This document shows positions 12,870-24,548 of a stretch of DNA of 64,000 nt, piece after piece. Under the pieces are notes generated by a model. The model ran no database searches and was not told the DNA's origin. It saw only the letters and a program-made list of their open reading frames with translations. The stretch comes from Acanthochlamys bracteata (Eukaryota > Streptophyta > Magnoliopsida > Pandanales > Velloziaceae): contig CM034130.1 in NCBI GenBank assembly GCA_019914995.1, forward strand, positions 7,006,001 to 7,070,000. Direction: 5' to 3'. The translations under genes were made by a program, and so were the position numbers. Each line of letters opens with the position of its first letter. The first letter of the stretch is position 1.

Positions 12870-13050
12870 TCTTTAAAGTAAAATATATTTAAAATTTTGA
12901 AATAAAAATTCTATTTTATTAAAAAATAATAAAAATAAGTAATAATAAGATCGTATAATTTTTTTATATTTTTTAAATTTGTAAAATATTTATAAAATAT
13001 TGTAAAAAAATTATTAAAATATGTAAAATAAATTTGGAGAGTTTTAAAAT
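12870..13050 (+). repeat. Family A2 repeat (related to family A)
   Basis: Interior signature AATAATAAGATCGTATAATT followed by TTTTTAAATTTGTAAAATATTTATAAAATATT matches the A2 copies near 18.3, 23.8 and 41.9 kb. The ends are not clear. Confidence 0.45.
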
Positions 13051-13299
13051 CTATTGACATAAAAACAAAATATATATCTTTTATCAAATTTAATATTTTA
13101 TATTATTTTGATCAAAACTTATGATAGAGGTTGATTTGTATTCTGATTGAACTAAAATTTTATCAATATATTTTTAACTTATAGTTCTTCATATCCAACA
13201 GTAGATATTATATTTGAATGTCTCGCCTGTCACTTTTGGCCAACATGTGCATCATGTATTTTTAAAAATGTTATATGACACTATCATATGCCATATATA

Positions 13300-13700
13300 T
13301 ATAGGATGGGGTTAGATGCATCCTACTTTTATGGACACCTTAGGGGCATCCTTTTATATCTAGAGGTCCAAATTTAATCTCCACCGTTAAATATAAAGAA
13401 CTATTAGTCATAAATATGTTGACAAAATTTTAACTCAATCGAATATGAATCAACCTCCATCCGGCACTTGATCAAATGATATAAATAATAAAATTTGATA
13501 AGATATTTTTTTTGTCAATTTGATCAAAAAATTTGATAGAGATTAATTCGTGATTCGGTTAAGCTAAAATTTTGTCATCGTGTTTGTAACTTATAATTTT
13601 TCATATCCAATTGTGAAAATTATATTTAAAATTTTTTACGCATTTTTTTAAAAAGAGGTACCGTAAAGGGCTCCTGAAGGTGGAATGGATATATATATAT
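13300..13700. mobile_element. Long-inverted-repeat (foldback-type) element flanked by TA runs
   Basis: The two halves are imperfect inverted copies: GACAAAATTTTAACTCAATC (left arm, ~13420-13440) pairs with the reverse complement of the right arm near 13555-13580, and ATGAATCAACCTCC with the AATTAATCTCTA of that complement. TA runs flank it on both sides (13295 and 13690). A partial further copy of one arm lies at ~13060-13250. No coding sequence. Confidence 0.5.
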
Positions 13701-14035
13701 ATAATGTTATGTAGAAAAAGTAATTTATTTTTTGAAAAGTTTCAAAATAATTTTTTTAGAAAAAGTTTTTAGTTTAATAAAATCGTAGACGTTCCTAAAA
13801 CTTGGGTACCATAAGTGTTCCCCGAAATTTACATTTAGCAGTATAAGGTTCCAAATACATATTTATTGAAATTAGCGGTCCCTTCAAATTACCGTGACAA
13901 CTCATTTGGAATTCCATCGCGAGTTTATAACTCGGTGAGAACTCGAAGATGCTGCGTGCTGTTTACCAGTGAATTAAAGCCTCTCCTGATCTCGATCCAG
14001 CGGTTGGCCGGCGGCGGCAGAGACGGCAGACAACT

Positions 14036-16938
14036 ATGGTGGGTGCAGCAGAGGAAGCAGAGCTCCAGCGTCTGGAGAGCCAGGTGGATAACGGCGGCGG
14101 CGGCGCTTGGGAGTACCTCTGCCTTGTCCGTAAACTCCGTGCCCGTCGATCTGATAAGGTTCTGAAGCACGGGCTTTCTATTCTCAACGATCCAAAATCT
14201 CGAGCCAAACTTGGGCATGAAGGTCAGTTAACAACTTATCTTTTCCGCCAATTTCAATCAATTTATGTCTAATTGCCATCTAAATTTGGTTGGATTTTCG
14301 CTATTCCTTATTGTAGTTGGATTTTTTTGTCTTCATATTCAATCCTGGTGTGGTTTATTAGCAATTAGGAGTATTTCTGCCGAAAACTTGCGTAATGCTT
14401 TACGACTTGGTTGCTTGATGTGATCATACTGAATTTATTGAATTGAGTGTCCTTTCTTTTCAGTTTGTGTAAATTTAAATCTCTTATATAGACATTAGTA
14501 TTGAATGAAGGTCAGAATATGGTCAATAGTGTAATATGAGCTTGAGAATTTATGAAATTTATAAAAGGTGGCAGCTCACATGTCTTCTGTGATGATACTC
14601 ATGAGAAGAAACTTTTTGTTGCAGAGTGGACTCTATATGAGCAGGTAGCAATTGCTGCTATGGACTGCCAACAGCTTGAAATTGCAGAGGTGGAATCTTC
14701 TGAACTTGCTAAATTTCATAAATGTTCTTTTGTCTGAAAATGATCACAGAGCAATTGGTTACTTACAAATTTTATGCTTCAAACTGAAGGCAATATCTGT
14801 CATATACCTATTCCTAGCACTATATTATAACCATTACAAATGCTAATGTATTCTTATCAACTTCAACATCATTAGCAAGCCATTGATTTCTTAATCTCTT
14901 AAGCGGACTAAAAGGCATGCGTTCAGCTAAGGAAGTGTGATTTTTTGAAAGTATGCATTCATGTATCCATGTTTAAGGAGTTTAAGCGTTTCTGTCATGT
15001 CCCTTCGAGCTTTCACATATGCATTGAGTCTTCACTTGCGGAAATCTTGGGCATTGATCTTTAATGTTCTGTTTCTCATAGACTGCCCAGCCATTATAAC
15101 ATCATCAAAATTAAATGATTGCTACCTGAGCCTGCTAGTTATTCTTAAATATGGTGATCTGTTGCTATTTGTTGCAACTTATTTTGTTATTGGTAAGGCT
15201 AAACTGTTGCAAGGATTTGACCTGTACTTTTTGCAGCATTCCTTTTATTAAATAATACCCACTTCAACTTTTACATGATTGGAGCTAATATATCTGTAGT
15301 GCATCATTTTCTAGCCTTTCATGTAGTTTGTTTGTCTTTCATCTTTCAGAATTGCGTATCAACCCTTTCCAAACAGTTTCCTCGCAGCATGAGAGTTGGT
15401 GAGTCCTATAGCAATGATCAATGTCAATTTTTGGACCATAAGATGGTGAAGGTTTTGATCATGATCAAACAATAATTATCCTACCCTCAGCTCCTTTCTT
15501 TTGATGTTATACCAGAGAAGTTGGAGGCAATGTTGCTTGAAACGAAGGGGCAATGGGCCGAGGCAGAAAAAGTTTATGCAAAACTTCTTCAGGAGAATCC
15601 TCTTGATCAGGTCAGGTCATCACTCAAATTTTAGAGAACTGTCGGAGATTATTCAAAAAATCAGATTGTTGTAATTGTGTCCCTTAAAATTGACTCCATT
15701 CCGACCAAGTCATTGCACAAAATAAATAAGAAACTAAACAGTCAAGCAAAAGTTTATAGGGAGACTGTGTAGTTTCAATTAGAAATCATATGAAGAGGCT
15801 GGTTGTACTTGCAAACAAAGAACCTTTTAACTTTAGATAATGTCTACAGCATATTTTTCAAAACAAGCCATTTGTGCAAATCCACTTTCAACTGTCTGTT
15901 TATTTTACTCTTTTCTTAACTACTCATTTGTATTGTACTTTTGTTTTCTGGAAGAATTATGAAGGGATTGTAAATCTTCTGCTTGTAGGTTATTCAAAAG
16001 AGAAGAGTTGCTATGGCTAAAGCTCAGGGAAGCACATCAGCTGCTGTTAGTCTTTTGAACAAATATCTGGAGACGTAATGATAACTTTGTGGCCCCTTTT
16101 GCATTAATGTTATGTATACGTTATCCTTTTTCCTTCTGATGCGATGTGACAATAGGTGCTCTTATGCCTTTGGTTCATATTATTAGATTTATGGCGGATC
16201 ATGATGCATGGAGAGAGCTTGCTGAGATATATATTTCGCTACTAATGTAAGTTAATTCATGAGCTTGCCATTGTTTAGATCTTGCCTTATCTGCACTTCA
16301 CATGGTGGAATGCTTTTTTTTTTTGTGTTTATGCAGGTATAAGCAAGCAGCATTTTGCTATGAGGAGCTAATATTATGTCAACCGACTATCCCAATGTAT
16401 CATGTGGCATATGCAGAGGCAAGTGGCTTATTATGGATATAACCTTCAATATGTCAATCAAAGTATGAGTTCCTGTTGCAGGGCTTCATGTATCAAACTA
16501 GCTGCATTTACTCTAACATAGTTTAATTCTCAGAATTAACAATTCCTCCATTAAGCATGTTTGGCACTATTATAATAGGTCCTTTACACAATGGGAGGAT
16601 TGGAGAATCTTCAAACTGCCAGAAAGTACTATGCATCTGCCATCCATCTGACGGGAGGCAAGAACACTAGAGCTCTTTATGGTCTTTGCTTGGTAGGACT
16701 ACATCTGACATCGTCAATTCAGCTCCTTGTCTTTATGAATATTAAGCATTTTTTTCTGGTTTCTCAGTGCAATGTGGCTATTGACCAATTGACCAAGGGT
16801 CGAAACAAGGAAGAGAAAGAGAGCTCAGAGTTGCAGTCTCTCACCGTAGACACTTTATTGAAGGAGTACGAGCAAAAGGCTCCCGCAAAACTTACTTTAC
16901 TGAATACCACATTAAGGAACATGAAACTAATTTCATAG
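14036..16938 (+). CDS. EMC2: ER membrane protein complex subunit 2 (TPR protein, TTC35)
   Basis: Nine exons: 14036-14222, 14625-14689, 15350-15398, 15516-15610, 15989-16074, 16187-16246, 16337-16418, 16579-16692, 16768-16938 (TAG), 909 nt, 302 residues, the normal length for EMC2. It starts MVGAAEEAELQRLESQ and carries tetratricopeptide-like helices, e.g. ETKGQWAEAEKVYAKLL, MYKQAAFCYEELIL and LQTARKYYASAIHL. EMC2 is the soluble cytosolic scaffold of the ER membrane insertase, which inserts tail-anchored and multipass proteins. All introns are GT-AG except intron 7 (16419-16578), which must be GC-AG to hold the frame. The gene is divergent from the CNGC gene, ~2 kb away, with MITEs between. 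No lesions are seen. Confidence 0.93.
16419..16578 (+). other. GC-AG intron in EMC2
   Basis: The exon ends GCAGAG and the intron begins GCAAGTGG; the acceptor is ATAATAG at 16572-16578. Joining here gives AYAE followed by VLYTMGG, which continues the TPR helix. The nearest GT (16423) would shift the frame. AG|GCAAGT is the known consensus of GC-AG introns. Confidence 0.85.
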
Positions 16939-18240
16939 TTCCTTATTGGTCGCACTGAACCATGATCCCATTCTTGCCAATTTTGGAGAAATTGTGCACT
17001 TGTATGTACTTTCTTTTACTTCATGTCATTTTTCTAGGTTCTGAATCTACATTTTACAGCACGGTCAAAAGTGGTTGAAAGATGAGGAGCCATGGAAAGC
17101 CTTACTTAATTGAGACTGATGGTTTAGATGAGTAAGGTTAATCATGTAGAAGGAAAGGTAAAAGGATTGTCAAGATTCAAAATTGATGCTTCTCACTGTG
17201 TGCACTTACTATGTATCAACATATCAAAACAAAAAACAAAGTTTCTCTATGAATCGTCTGTTTCCAGTATCATCCTAAGTGAAGTGTTTTTTGTTATCTT
17301 TTGCCCCACCTTATTAACCTGTCATTACCATGTTGGAACCGTGCTAAATTGGTAAGCGTTCAATTATTTGGAATTGACATCTTTCTTGGTGGTTGAAAGT
17401 TCTAAAGGGAAGCTTCACGTTCTCCATTGGAAGGCTGATAGTTCAGGGAACAAGTAGTTGATCGGTTGCATTTCGCAAACAGGTTCAGGTTCACAAATTG
17501 AAATCAGTTCTGCATATTTTGAGGTATCTTCTGATCCAGAGGTTAAAATTCATTGTTCGTCTAGTTTTTCCAATCTATCATTCTTGAACAACTTAGGAGT
17601 TAAGAGTTGTTACCTATTTTGGCATTAAACATATTATATAGATTAGGCACATTCAAATATTCAACTGTTGGTAAGTTTTATAAAAACCAGTTTTTCCAAA
17701 ATTAGATTTTAGTTTTAGTAAAATGTTGTTGTTTGTCTGTTTTTTTTCTAAAATCAGTTTTCGTAAAACTTAATTCCTTATAAAACTCTAAAACCAAAGT
17801 TTAGGACTTGTTTTCTTACACTCCAAATTCATTTTTTTTTTTTAAATTCACTTTCAACTTTCAATTCATGTTTAAACTAAAGTAAGCACAAACTTTAAAC
17901 TAAATTTTTTCCGCCAAAAACTCACCTTTAAAATTCAAATTTAAAAACAAAAAATTTCACTTTCAAACTCATAAAAATAAACACAAAAAACTTAGTTCTT
18001 ACCAAACTCATTATCAATTTTAAATTCACTTTTACAAACTCACTTTACAAAAGTAAGTTTAATACTAAGATAAATACACACTTAGCAAAAATCAGAAGCA
18101 GTAGTTTATACCAAAATCTTATTTTAGGACTTTCAATAGGTTTTGCTCCTTATCAAAGGACATCTAAGGAGATATTTTGGAGTGATTTTGAAAGAAATTT
18201 TTATGTAACGACAAATATTTTGAGAAATTTTTAGAAGATT
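16939..18240. other. EMC2 3' flank and AT-rich repeat-like DNA
   Basis: The first ~0.6 kb is ordinary 3' flank. From ~17,650 on, AT-rich sequence with recurring ACTCAC/AAACTCA pieces and an AAATACACACTTAG stretch (~18,070) looks like old non-coding transposon remains. No gene is seen. Confidence 0.45.
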
Positions 18241-18254
18241 AGTCCTAAACTTTT

Positions 18255-18425
18255 ACCTAAAATTATAATAATAATAAGTAATAACAAGATCTTACAATAT
18301 AAAATTTTTTTATACTTTTTAAATTTTAAAAAAATTATAAAATATTATTGAAAATTTATTGAAAAATATAAAATAAAAAATTGGAATAAAAAATAGATGA
18401 AAAACTTAGCCAAACATCACCTATT
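18255..18425 (+). repeat. Family A2 repeat
   Basis: Contains AATAAGTAATAACAAGATCT then TACAATATAAAATTTTTTTA, and closes with AACTTAGCCAAACATCACC, an end resembling the family A right terminus. AT-rich and non-coding. Confidence 0.5.
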
Positions 18426-19700
18426 AAGTTTTTTGTTATAAATGCAATTTTTAGTAAATAAACGAAAGAGTTACAAAGCTACTAGTTTACTTAGTAGGAA
18501 GCAACTTAGTAAAATGAGTTTTTAAAAAATAATTTTAAAAATAAATTATTAAAATATAAAATTTTCAAAATAAATTAAAAAACCATTTTGAATTGATTTT
18601 TTCTTAAAAAATTCACTTTAGAAGTTAAGTAAACAAGCTTTATGTCAACTTACAAATACTAATAATAATAAATCCAATACGAACATTCTCCGTAATTCAT
18701 ATAATAGTACCGTTTTCTACGCAATGAGGATAACAGTTCAAGTTAACGGAAGTCTTTTAGTACTACCATACAAATAATGAATGAAATTAAAGGTACATCT
18801 TAACAATGATTTAAATGAAAGGAACTCCTGACCTATTTTAAAAGCAATTTTCTTAAACATACAAGAAGAAAAGTGATTTTAAGGTGTGTAGTAGAAAAAG
18901 AAGCATATGGCGCATTCCAAATGTTAAGAGACACAAATGTTGTAGAAACCTAATTCATCAAACTGATGAAAATGAAACAACACTGAACATAGTTATCTTG
19001 TTTACAAGGAGAAGCTTGAAAATATTATTGACTTGCTTACTTCTTTAGTCTTGGATTTTGCTTCTTTATTCTGATGGTTATGGTTTTAATCATGCTTTCT
19101 GGGAAATGAGTTTGAGTTCTACTGAGCGAATCTGATCTGGTCTTGTATTTAATTAGTTGCTATTGAGGAGATCCATACCTACCTTGTTTTAAGTTTGAAA
19201 CAATGAAGGCATGAAGCTAAAAATAATGTGCCTTTTGCTTAGAAGCATAAGTTATGGTTTTGGTATTTGATTGTACTTCATTGGAATGAGCAGGTTGTTG
19301 ATGATTTGATTTATTCTTGTAGATAACAAGCAGTGGTACAGAAACTGATGAAATTCATCAATGAGTTCATTAGAATAAATTGAACCGTAACCAGTTTCGG
19401 TCCTTCACAAGTTTCTTGGGTGGTAAGCAATTGAAGTACTACTTCTCCAAGAGCATAGAGGAGTGCATTAAAAACCAAAAGCTTTCACAAATTTTGAAAC
19501 TGTCAAGTCTCGTGATTGAATCTCACACACGGATACTAAAAAGTGTTGCGCAGTTTGTTAAGGAGTAATTTCTTCTCGACATTCCAAAGAAGTTTCTTCT
19601 AGTTTGTGCTATTGGGTAAACTGCAGTCAAATACAGATAAGAAATCTAACTCAATTTTAAAAATCAACCAACCCAAAATCTTATCTGAATTGCTAGAGAG
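18426..19700. other. Intergenic, no supportable gene
   Basis: Less AT-extreme than its flanks from 18,900 to 19,620. A 62-codon open frame at 19380-19568 has no ATG start and no family I recognise, so I leave it out. No RNA gene is seen. Confidence 0.45.
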
Positions 19701-19706
19701 TTTATA

Positions 19707-19850
19707 CTACAAAAGAAAAGTTTTATAAGGAACAAAAATTCTGATCGTTACAAAACAAAAAATGGTCGCTGTTATAGTAGCAACTAAAAAGATATGACCA
19801 CAAATGTAGTCGCTAATATCTATAGCGATCGAAGTAACAACCGATCCCTA
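19707..19850. mobile_element. CACTA (En/Spm)-like terminal fragment
   Basis: An ACTACAAAAGAAAAG start is followed by repeated short direct and inverted pieces of the type GGTCGCT, TAGTCGCTAA and TAGCGATCG, as in the subterminal regions of plant CACTA elements. No transposase and no matching second end were found, so this is likely a solo or decayed end. Confidence 0.35.
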
Positions 19851-20519
19851 TTAATTATCTTCCTTACATGTTTATGATTAACCATTTCCTTTTTCAGTCT
19901 CTCTATTGCTCTTAGATCGTGTTTTAAACAAATATAACTAAATTTTGCGAAATTGAATTTATTAAAGTCAAATTCGGTAAAAAATAGAGTTCAATAGAAG
20001 CAGAGTTTGAAATGATATTAAAATAAATAAAATAAAGTTTGAAGTTAAATTTTAATAAAATAAAATTTGATGTAAAAATAAAAATAAAATTCGGAGTGAT
20101 AATTAAAAAAGTATAAAATTGTCGAACTTAAAATTTAAAGAAAAAATAAAATTTGGTCTATTTGAAATGAACTCTTATAATAATTCATGAGTAGCATTAA
20201 TATTTTTTTTGAAATATTTTAATGACTGATTAGCTGAGCATTTTTTTATAATAATTATGAATTTTTTGACGAAAAAGATTTTTACTTGAAAAACTGCATT
20301 AATAGACGATAAATTTGAACGGTTAATACGATCGAATTGCTAAAATTTAGATCATGAATTTAAAAATATACGCCAGAATCACGTAACTTTATGAAGTTAT
20401 TGGGCAGTTCGAGTTTACATTGCCCCTTACGCTATATATTAAACGTTTTTGCTAAAAAATTTAAAGGCACTTCTAACAAAGTCACAGACTTGCAGATTCC
20501 AAGTAGTCCACAGCGCTCT

Positions 20520-20776
20520 TTAGGTGTTTGGTTCAGCTTTTCCTCGACACTCTTTTTTAATTTTTAATTTTATATTTTTTAATATATATTTTATAAATAT
20601 ATAAAAAATTTATTTAAAAATTTAAAAAGTGTAGAAAAATTTTACGGAATGAGATCTTTTTATTGCATATTTTTATTATTTTTTTGAAAGTAAAAAAAAT
20701 AGCTCATTTTAAAAAAAAATAAAAATATTTTTTATTTCAGAAAAACTCTATTTCATAAGCACTATCAAACACCCTA
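20520..20776 (-). repeat. Family A AT-rich palindromic repeat, copy 3
   Basis: Reverse copy: opening GGTGTTTGGTTCAGCTTTTC, core TTTTACGGAATGAGATCTTT, closing ATAAGCACTATCAAACACCC. GGTGTTTG and CAAACACC form a perfect terminal inverted pair. Confidence 0.7.
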
Positions 20777-21267
20777 AATCTCTCCAAAAATTTTCTAATG
20801 CATTTGACACAAAAAAAATCTAAAATATTTTAAAAACTTTTAAAATATATATTTTTTATTTTTTAAAATATAAAAGTAAATAATAAATAAAATCTTACTA
20901 CTTAAAAATATATTTATTTTTAAAAATTTAAATAATTAGTCAAACAGTAAATCCAGATCTCTCCTTACAATTATAACCACATCCAATTTTAACATAATAC
21001 AATAAAAAAGATTCATGGCCAAAATCCATATCATTAATTCATATAGCGGTACTGTTTAAATTAAACTAATACCATTATCACTCTGTTAATTAACAAATTT
21101 TATGAACCTAACCCCGTCTTATCACTCTATTAATTAACAATTATAAACGTTGCTTAAGGATCCCTCAATTACAAGTTTACAAACACACTATATCATAACC
21201 AAAACACGGACAAATTTCCACCGTCGTTCTCTCTGCTCTCTTCTTCTCTTCACTTGTGTTTCCAAGA

Positions 21268-21846
21268 ATGAAAGAAACATGGTCAACTACATCTACACCA
21301 AAGAACTACCACCGCCGCTGCAGCGCACGGTGGTCGTCTTCCGGAAGCAGCTCCGCTTCTTCTTCTCTTTCGACAATGGAGACTCCTTCTACTTCTCCTT
21401 CACCATACCACCACCTCCAATCTCCGATGCCTAGTAACTCTTCGTTCATTCCTTTCTCTTGGGAACACCAGCCAGGTATTCCCAAGTTTTCAGGCAAACT
21501 TCCGACGCCGGTTTCAGACCAGCTCCTCCCTCCGCCACCACCTCTACGAAAGAAACATTTCGACAGCAAAGCTATACGGGTTTCGTCTGACCCGTTTGCG
21601 GCTGCTTTGGAAGAATGCGCGAAGGAAACACCGGCTCCAGCAACACCACCGAAGCTAACGGAGGTTTGGACACGAAGCGGAGGAGTTACACGGCGCACAC
21701 CGGCGGTTATGAGTACTCCGGTGAGCTGGGTTGCTGCGCGTTTGGGTTTCTTCTTGTCTGTGCATGGATTAACTTGCAAGCATGATTCATGCTCGGTGTC
21801 GCATGCGACAACTGTGCGACTGCCAGCTGGCCGGCAGAGCAGATGA
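21268..21846 (+). CDS. Plant protein with DUF688-like motif, 192 aa
   Basis: A single-exon frame of 192 residues starts at ATG 21268 and ends with TGA at 21844-21846; the frame extends a little upstream but without another ATG. It is rich in Ser, Pro and Thr. The central SFIPFSWEHQPGIPK (~residues 62-76) resembles the conserved 'PF.WE..PG.PK' motif of plant DUF688 proteins. A run of prolines (LLPPPPPLRKK) and a DPFAAALEEC segment follow, which are also typical of that group. Local sequence is much GC-richer than its surroundings, which supports coding. The molecular function of the family is not established, and no targeting signal is clear. An overlapping ORF in another frame (21150-21434) is probably a shadow. 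Confidence 0.75.
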   Translation: MKETWSTTSTPKNYHRRCSARWSSSGSSSASSSLSTMETPSTSPSPYHHLQSPMPSNSSFIPFSWEHQPGIPKFSGKLPTPVSDQLLPPPPPLRKKHFDSKAIRVSSDPFAAALEECAKETPAPATPPKLTEVWTRSGGVTRRTPAVMSTPVSWVAARLGFFLSVHGLTCKHDSCSVSHATTVRLPAGRQSR

Positions 21847-21849
21847 GAG

Positions 21850-22676
21850 TGAATTGGGTCCTGCACACTTCGCCGGCATCCAAGCCCAAGATCAGTATAT
21901 AAATAATTACATTAAAAAGGGCCGAACGTTTTAGCCGAATTACAGAACCGAACAAATTAGCTATTCATTATCCACCATGAGACTGTAATTTAGTTACAAC
22001 ATATGACATTGTGTCAGTTCGGTCAATGAATCGGCCAACTTGTTCGATCGGGCTGTTTTTGTTGGTAGATAAGGTTTTCTTCTGTTGATCTAGTTCTAGA
22101 TTTTTTTTTTTTCCTTTCACATGTGATTACAACTGTAGCTGTTGTCTTTCTCTCTGAAGTTCAATATGTTTTTCTTTTGTTCAATTGTTGTATTAAAATG
22201 AAACGGTTGTATGTATATGTAGCTAGCTTGTATTAGCTGTCTGTGACGTGTGTTCTTTGGAGCTAAAACTAAATTATTATTAATAAATAAGTTATTATAA
22301 ATAGTATTATTAAAAATAATTTATATTTTTATATTTTTTTTTAGAAAGAAATAAATTAAAGTTAGTTTTTTAAAAAGTGAATCAAAATTAAATTTTTATG
22401 AACAAAAATAAAATTATAAGAATGAAATAACGCGTCCTATAGTTGTTAGAATAGTAGAATGGTTGACTGTGATCTAGCTAAGAAGGAATAAGGGAGTAAA
22501 CAAATTAAACGAAAGCGGGGTGTGGAGTGTTTGGTGAAGCATTACATATGAAGAAATTAATGGCAGACATATACGTGGGATCTACGTGAAAGAAAATTTA
22601 TTCTTCTCCACCATTCTAATAATTCATAGAATGAGCGACGAATATGTCTGCCATTAGTGTGGAGCAAGTGGCGATT
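21850..22676. other. 3' flank, no gene seen
   Basis: Ordinary 3' flank, with an AT-rich stretch around 22,270-22,430 and no protein-like frame. Confidence 0.5.
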
Positions 22677-22919
22677 TGGGTGTTTTTAAAATAAAATTTT
22701 TTGAAATAAATAATATTTTTGTTTTTTTAGAAAATATATTTTATTTATTTTATTTTAAAAAAATAATAAAAATATATAATAGAAAGATCTCATTATATAA
22801 AATTTTATAGTTTTTGAATTTTTAAATAAATTTTTAAATATTTAGAAAATATATATTGAAAAATATAAAACAAAAAATTAAAAAATTATTTTTGATATAA
22901 GCAATACTAAACGCTCCCG
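22677..22919 (+). repeat. Family A AT-rich palindromic repeat, copy 4
   Basis: Forward copy: core AAAGATCTCATTATATAAAA, closing ATAAGCAATACTAAACGCTC. It abuts copy 5, which runs in the opposite direction, so the two form a large near-palindrome. Confidence 0.65.
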
Positions 22920-22920
22920 T

Positions 22921-23700
22921 AAAGCAGTTTTTTAATTTTCTATTTTATATTTTTCATTATATTTTCTATAAATATTTAGAAAATTTATTTAAATATTTAA
23001 AAAATATAGAAAAATTCTACTAACGATAGAGGTGGCAAATTCAGACCCGATCCGAAACCGATCCAAAAAAATCGAGTTTGGGTTAAGCTTTTGTCGGGTT
23101 CGAATCGATTCGAATTTAATCCGAAAATATTAAACAGATTCGGATCAGATTTAGATTGACCCGAAATTGATCAGCTTAATTTATATAACTATTTATATAA
23201 TATATATTATTCAATAATTAAAAATATTTTGAATAATACATAAAATTTTAATTTAATTATATATATATTTCTTAATTTATCATAAATTAATTAATTTATA
23301 AATTTTATCAAAATTAATATTTTTTCTTTTAGATATATTATAATTAATAGTTTTTATATATTATTGTTAGAAATTAATATTTATAATTTTTATTTTAATT
23401 ATTAGATGGATCGACCTAAATCTTATCCCGTTATTAAATAGGTTGGATTAAAATTGACAATTTTGATCTATATAAATAAATAAGTCGGATTGGATCTAAC
23501 AATTATAATCCGATTATTATATAGATCGATTCGAGACTGACCTAAGAATCCGAATTACCACCCCTACGTAGTGAGATCTTTTTATTGTATATTTTTATTA
23601 TTCTTTTGAGGTAAAAAAAATAGAGCTTATTTTTTAAAAAATAAAAATACTTTCTATTATAGAAAAGCTCCATTTCAAAAGTACTCTCAAACGTCTCCGA
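22921..23700 (-). repeat. Family A repeat, copy 5, split by a nested insertion
   Basis: The left part (22921-23020) ends AAAAATTCTAC and the right part (23567-23700) resumes CGTAGTGAGATCTTTTTATT; joined they match the intact reverse copies. The interruption is the hAT-like element at 23027-23566. Confidence 0.65.
23027..23566. mobile_element. hAT-like MITE nested in a family A copy
   Basis: Terminal inverted repeats TAGAGGTGGCAAATTC and TAGGGGTGGTAATTCG (reverse complement of the right end) resemble hAT non-autonomous elements. The interior has repeated CCGATCCG / GATTCG-type words near the ends and an AT-rich middle with no ORF. The flanks ACTAACGA and CGTAGTGA are compatible with a decayed 8-bp target duplication. 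Confidence 0.6.
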
Positions 23701-23895
23701 AAATGCTTATTAAAATAATTTTTTTAATAAAAGATATTATTATTTTATTTTAAAATTTATTTTGTTTTTTATTTTAGAATAAATAATAATAAATAATAAA
23801 TAAAATTTTATGATATAAATTTTTCATAATTTTTAAAATTTAAATAAATTTTATAAAAATTTATTAAAAAATATAAAGTTGAAAAGTTGATAATT
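23700..23895. repeat. Family A2 repeat
   Basis: AT-rich sequence with AATAATAATAAATAATAAAT and AAATTTTATGATATAAATTT, similar to the other A2 copies. Confidence 0.4.
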
Positions 23896-24282
23896 ACTTC
23901 CAAAGTAAGACTCCAAGAAAAAGAACAAAACGGTGAAAACCGTCATTACTATTAATTCCACTTGTTATTTTTGCAACGTTTGATTTTGTGTTTTAGGGTG
24001 TGCTTCAATTGATAGAAAATATGTTTAATGAAAAAAAATTTCAGTAGAATTGATTTTGACAAAAAATAAATTAAAATAATTTTGATGAGTGCAGAGCAAA
24101 CTGTAATGAAAAAATGAATTCCAATTTATAATTTGGTCAAAAATAAATTCTACGCAACTGAAACACATAATTTGATTGCTGATTTTCTTTATTCTGGATA
24201 GATAGATAAGAATTCATAGAATGAGTGACGAATATATAGGACAATGTTAACCAGCTGCTTTTTTATTATTTAGAAGGCATTC

Positions 24283-24548
24283 GGGAGTGCTTATGAAATA
24301 AAATTTTTTTGAAATAAAAAATATTTTTATATTTTTTAAAAAACGAGCTTTATATTTTATATTTTCAAAAAAATAATTAAAATATTTTTTATATACTTAT
24401 AAAATATGCAATAAAAAGATCTCGCTCCGTATAATTTTTTTACACTTTCTAAATTTTTAAATAAAATTTTTATATATTATAAAATATATATTAAAAAATA
24501 TAAAATAAAAAAAAATAAAAAACAGCATTTGAAACGTTCCAACAAACG
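24283..24548 (+). repeat. Family A AT-rich palindromic repeat, copy 6
   Basis: Opening GGGAGTGCTTATGAAATAAA, core AAAGATCTCGCTCCGTATAA. A short internal duplication around ATATACTTATAAAATATG makes it slightly longer than other copies. Confidence 0.65.

Noticed and set aside
19380..19568. 62-codon plus-strand frame
   Set aside because: No ATG start (begins at TTG), no motif, and no splice partner found.
21150..21434. 94-codon frame overlapping the DUF688-like gene
   Set aside because: The other frame carries the recognisable motif and continues much further; this one is most likely a shadow.
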